A stretch of DNA of 8,347 nt from assembly GCA_021808425.1 (NCBI GenBank), contig JAKBBS010000146.1:1-8347 (forward strand). The letters run 5' to 3'. The translations under genes and the position numbers were made by a program. Shown here one piece after another: positions 5,349 through 8,347 of the stretch. This DNA is from Actinomycetes bacterium. Its GTDB lineage: Bacteria > Actinomycetota > Acidimicrobiia > Acidimicrobiales > Palsa-688. The notes under the pieces are model-generated. The model saw nothing but the letters and a program-made list of their open reading frames with translations, made no database searches and was not told where the DNA came from. The stretch's first letter is position 1. Each line of letters opens with the position of its first letter.

Positions 5349-7658
5349 TTACTGGCGCGACATCTGGGCCCGGGCGCCAGCCGCCAGGGCCTCTCCATCA
5401 GCGGAGGCGGCAGCAGCGGCGGAGCGTTCGGGGATCTCGAATACGACGAGCTTCAACTTCCCGGCGAACGGGAACGGCGCCTTGTAGTCGTCGCACGAGG
5501 GCGAACCCGGGTCGGCGCCGATATCCATGCCGAGCGTCGAGAGCATGCGGAGCACCCCCGGGATCTCGACGGTGGCGCCGGACACGCCGTCAACGGAGAC
5601 GCACGCCGTAGCCGCCGCAGACCCCGTCCTTTCGAAGGCCACCTCCACCGTCGAAGTTCCGCCGGCAAGCAGCTCCGACGACGTCGCTTTGTAGTGCACC
5701 CCGTACAGGTTGTAGTCGAAGACCACACGCCCTCCGGCCACATACAAACAAATCCCGCTCGTGACCGACCCGTACGAGACGAGCACCCCGTCCTCGTCGC
5801 CTTTCGGGCGGTCGACTTCCACTGTGATGGTAAATGAGCGGGCGCCGAGCGGCGGCGCGGCGTCCGAATTGACGTGCGACACGGGCGGGAGGAACACGAA
5901 GCGACGGCCGATCTCGGCGAGTCGCCGTTTGCCCGCCATCCCGAACAGCTCCCCGCTCCTCTCGTCGAGCGGCAGGACTCCGTAGCGGCCGGCCTCGACC
6001 CACCAACGTTCGATCATCTCGCGCAGCTTCTCCGGGCGCTCCGCCGCGAGGTCGTGGCATTCGGAGAAATCCCGATCGAGGTGGTAGAGCTCCCAGCGGT
6101 CCTCGTCGAAGGGCGTGGAGCGCTGATGGAACGCGACCGCCTTCCACCCGTCGTGGTAGATGCCGCGATGGCCGAGCATTTCGAAGTGCTGTACCGTCTT
6201 CGCCGTCGGCTTCGACCCGGCCCCGTCGCCGAAGGTGTAGGCGAGGCTCGTCCCGCTCGTCGGCTGCTGTGGAACGCCCCGGAATACGCTGGGCGCGGCC
6301 ACTCCGGCCACCTCGAGGACTGTCGGGGCGATGTCGCTCACGTGGCAGAACTGTGTCCTCACCGACCCGCGCTCGGAAATGCCGGCCGGCCAGTGCACTA
6401 TGAGCGGGTCACGAACACCCCCACCGTGGGTGTTCTGCTTGTAGCGTTTGAGGGGGGTATTGCCGGCCTGCGCCCAGCCCCACGGATAGTTGTTGTTCGC
6501 CCGTGGACCGCCGATCTCGTCGATGCGCTCGAGGCTCTCGTCGAGCGTCTCGATCGCACCGTTGAAGAAATGAATGGAGTCGACCATCCCGTTCGGGCCG
6601 CCCTCCTGGCTTGCCCCGTTGTCGGATATCAGCACGAACAGGGTGTTCTCGACGGCGCCGAGCGACTCGAGTCCGCCGACAAGCCGGCCGACTTGGGCGT
6701 CAGTGTGATCCAAGAACCCGGCGAACGACTCCTGCAGTCTGAGAGCGAGCCGCTTCTCGTCCCCCGAGAGCTCGTCCCACGGACGCACCCCCGCGTTGCG
6801 GGGCGGGAGGTCCGTCCCGGCGGGGACGACGCCCAGCTCCAGCTGTCGAGCGAACCACGCGTCTCGTACTTTGTCCCAGCCCTCGTCGAAGCGACCGCGG
6901 TACTTCTCCAGGTATTGCGGCGGTGCCTGATGGGGAGCGTGGGTGGCTCCGAAGCAGAAGTAGAGGAAAAAGGGTCGTGTCGGTGCGTTCGAGCGCTGAT
7001 CCCTGAGCATCGCCAACGCGTTGTCGACGAGGTCCTCGGAGACGTGGTAGCCCTCATCGGGTCCGTAGGGCGTGGGGACCGGATGGTTGTCGCAGTACAG
7101 CTCTGGATAGAACTGGCTCGTCTCGCCCTGCATGAAACCGTAGAAGCGGTCGAAGCCGCGCCGTAGCGGCCAGTCGTCGAAAGGCCCCGCCGCGGAGGTC
7201 TCTTCCATGGGCGTGAGATGCCATTTGCCTACGGCGAACGTCGAATAGCCGGAGGCGCTGAGCAGTTCCGCGAGCGTCGCAGCGTCAGGCGGTATGCGCC
7301 CGGTGCAGTTCGGGAAACCGCTCGTCCAGTTGGAAAGGCCCCGCATTCCGACGGCGTGATGGTTGCGCCCCGTCAGAAGGGCCGCCCTGGTCGGCGAGCA
7401 GAGAGCGGTCGTGTGGAAGCTGTTGTAACGAAGCCCGCCGGCCGCCAAGGCGTCGATGTTCGGCGTCTCGATGCTCGACCCGTAACACCCGAGATGCGAG
7501 AAGCCCGTGTCGTCGAGGACGACTACCACGACGTTCGGGGCGTCGGGCCCAGGCTGGGGGCGCGCCGGCCAGTCCGGGGTGGACTCAGGTACCGTCCGTC
7601 CTATCACCCCCCTCCAGGGCGGAACAGAGGGCCAGCTCGCCGTTTGAGGTGTGCTCAC
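5349..7658 (-). CDS. Type I arylsulfatase (formylglycine-dependent), cytoplasmic type
   Basis: This 769-residue enzyme would hydrolyse sulfate esters to an alcohol or phenol plus sulfate. The active site is complete against the Pseudomonas AtsA pattern: metal ligands D49-D50 (VVVVLDDTGF) and D346-N347 (ISDNG), the formylglycine cysteine C87 in CSPTR (87-91) with R91, K145 and H147 (GKWHL), H240 (THAPH) and K404 (TPLKRYK). Cys87 must be oxidised by a formylglycine-generating enzyme, whose gene is not in the window. After the catalytic domain (to about 560) comes a beta-rich region at about 605-740 that looks like a concanavalin-like sandwich, then an Ala-rich tail. No signal peptide is seen, so the substrate must be imported or made inside the cell. 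The GTG at 7658 overlaps the permease stop as GTGA and has GGAGGG 5 bases upstream. The length of about 770-790 aa matches the large actinobacterial arylsulfatases. Choline or alkyl sulfatase activity cannot be ruled out. Confidence 0.95.
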   Translation of the reverse strand: MSTPQTASWPSVPPWRGVIGRTVPESTPDWPARPQPGPDAPNVVVVVLDDTGFSHLGCYGSSIETPNIDALAAGGLRYNSFHTTALCSPTRAALLTGRNHHAVGMRGLSNWTSGFPNCTGRIPPDAATLAELLSASGYSTFAVGKWHLTPMEETSAAGPFDDWPLRRGFDRFYGFMQGETSQFYPELYCDNHPVPTPYGPDEGYHVSEDLVDNALAMLRDQRSNAPTRPFFLYFCFGATHAPHQAPPQYLEKYRGRFDEGWDKVRDAWFARQLELGVVPAGTDLPPRNAGVRPWDELSGDEKRLALRLQESFAGFLDHTDAQVGRLVGGLESLGAVENTLFVLISDNGASQEGGPNGMVDSIHFFNGAIETLDESLERIDEIGGPRANNNYPWGWAQAGNTPLKRYKQNTHGGGVRDPLIVHWPAGISERGSVRTQFCHVSDIAPTVLEVAGVAAPSVFRGVPQQPTSGTSLAYTFGDGAGSKPTAKTVQHFEMLGHRGIYHDGWKAVAFHQRSTPFDEDRWELYHLDRDFSECHDLAAERPEKLREMIERWWVEAGRYGVLPLDERSGELFGMAGKRRLAEIGRRFVFLPPVSHVNSDAAPPLGARSFTITVEVDRPKGDEDGVLVSYGSVTSGICLYVAGGRVVFDYNLYGVHYKATSSELLAGGTSTVEVAFERTGSAAATACVSVDGVSGATVEIPGVLRMLSTLGMDIGADPGSPSCDDYKAPFPFAGKLKLVVFEIPERSAAAAASADGEALAAGARAQMSRQ

Positions 7659-8347
7659 TGGTTCCCTCCGTGCGTGCCTGCAAGTTCGATCGCCCTCCAG
7701 CGCAGCAGCCGGTTCTCGAGCGCCCTCACGAGCGCCGAAACCGCCAACGCAACTATCACCAGCAGGATCAGACCCCCGAAGAACCCGGTCGTGTCGAAAC
7801 TTCCCATCTTGAGCGCCAGGTAACCGCCGAGGCCGTCGCTCCCCGTGAGCATCTCCCCGACGACCGCCCCGAGGAACGCGTAGGTCAAGGCGAGCTGAAG
7901 ACCCGCGAAGATCGAAGGAGTGGCGGAAGGCAGGACGAACTTGAAGAAGCGCTCCCTACGGCTTGCGCCGAGAACCCTGGAGAGCAGCAGATGGTCACGG
8001 TTGACGCTCTGCAATCCGGCGAACGTGTTGAACGCGACGATAAAGAAGCTGAGGCTCACGATAAGGACTATCCGGCTCAGAGATCCGAGGCCGAACCATA
8101 AGACGAAAAGAGGTGCTAGCGCTATCCGCGGGATCGAGTTGAAGCCGGTCATGAATGGCCGGACTATCACGTCAACCGACTTGAACTCCGCAAGTAGGTA
8201 GCCGGCGCCAAGGCCGAGCAGAGCGGACAAAGCGAACCCGACGAAGGTTTCGTAGAGCGTGGTTCCGATCAGGCCGAGAAGGCCGCCGCCGTCCACGCCG
8301 TGCCAGAACGACGGGAAGTACTGCGACGGTTCGCTGACGAAAGCCGG
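7655..8347 (-). CDS. ABC transporter permease, SsuC/TauC (BPD_transp_1) type, N-terminus beyond window
   Basis: This is the membrane permease of an importer of the nitrate/sulfonate/taurine class. The frame is open through the right edge and gives 230 visible residues. A GTG at 8296 could open a 213-residue frame. However, the 17 codons before it (including SQYFPSFWHG) have no stop and match the pre-membrane region of this family, and full-length members are about 250-270 aa, so the true start lies outside. Membrane spans are seen near visible residues 33-54, 65-86, 91-112, 143-165 and 187-208. The cytoplasmic EAA loop, which docks on the ATPase, is LGASRRERFFKFVLPSATPS (126-145). The ATPase and substrate-binding protein are not in view and are probably upstream. 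Overlap with the arylsulfatase gene points to sulfate-ester or sulfonate uptake, which is inference; nitrate, thiamine-precursor or other substrates are possible in this family. Confidence 0.93.
   Translation of the reverse strand, partial: PAFVSEPSQYFPSFWHGVDGGGLLGLIGTTLYETFVGFALSALLGLGAGYLLAEFKSVDVIVRPFMTGFNSIPRIALAPLFVLWFGLGSLSRIVLIVSLSFFIVAFNTFAGLQSVNRDHLLLSRVLGASRRERFFKFVLPSATPSIFAGLQLALTYAFLGAVVGEMLTGSDGLGGYLALKMGSFDTTGFFGGLILLVIVALAVSALVRALENRLLRWRAIELAGTHGGNQ
7664..7669 (-). promoter_or_regulatory. Ribosome binding site of the arylsulfatase gene
   Basis: GGAGGG on the minus strand lies 5 bases before the GTG at 7658, inside the last codons of the permease gene. It supports the GTG start that overlaps the permease stop. 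It is the strongest Shine-Dalgarno sequence in the window, so the sulfatase can be initiated independently of coupling. Confidence 0.7.

Noticed and set aside
3984..5837. 617-codon open frame on the plus strand
   Set aside because: It lies opposite map, the epimerase, the hydrolase and the sulfatase end, and its product is Arg/Ser/Pro-rich without any recognisable motif. High GC at third positions leaves the opposite frame open, so this is a shadow.
5874..7166. 430-codon open frame on the plus strand opposite the arylsulfatase
   Set aside because: The sulfatase frame has a complete active site and family-length product. The antisense frame has no motif, no ribosome binding site and skewed composition.

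Overview
The window is high-GC DNA from a bacterium. The GTG starts, the 4-bp stop/start overlaps, an apparently leaderless promoter, a SEC-C type methionine aminopeptidase and a large cytoplasmic-type arylsulfatase all fit an actinobacterium, possibly of the Acidimicrobiia. This placement is inference from style and gene content; no rRNA or other marker gene is present. All genes except a toxin fragment at the left edge lie on the minus strand, so the gene order is read from right to left.

Right part (8347 to 3140): a run of five closely packed minus-strand genes. It begins with an SsuC/TauC-type ABC transporter permease whose N-terminus lies outside the window. Next come a 769-residue type I arylsulfatase (GTGA overlap), an alpha/beta-hydrolase-fold protein with alanine at the nucleophile position (15-bp gap), a methylmalonyl-CoA epimerase (29-bp gap) and a SEC-C methionine aminopeptidase (GTGA overlap). 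The first two suggest uptake and hydrolysis of organosulfur compounds. The last two are housekeeping functions that probably share the transcript or sit at its end.

Middle (3139 to 2880): a 260-bp spacer that holds a likely 24-residue single-span membrane protein with its own ribosome binding site. It also holds a -10 hexamer placed exactly where a leaderless transcript of the next gene would need it.

Left part (2879 to 217): a DUF1800 gene and a Tat-exported DUF1501 gene joined by an ATGA overlap. This pair is widespread and co-inherited but biochemically undefined, and it is the best candidate here for a poorly described system.

Left edge (1 to 131, plus strand): the last 42 codons of a PIN-domain (VapC-like) toxin, convergent with the DUF1501 gene. 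No rRNA, tRNA, CRISPR array, insertion sequence or convincing factor-independent terminator was seen.
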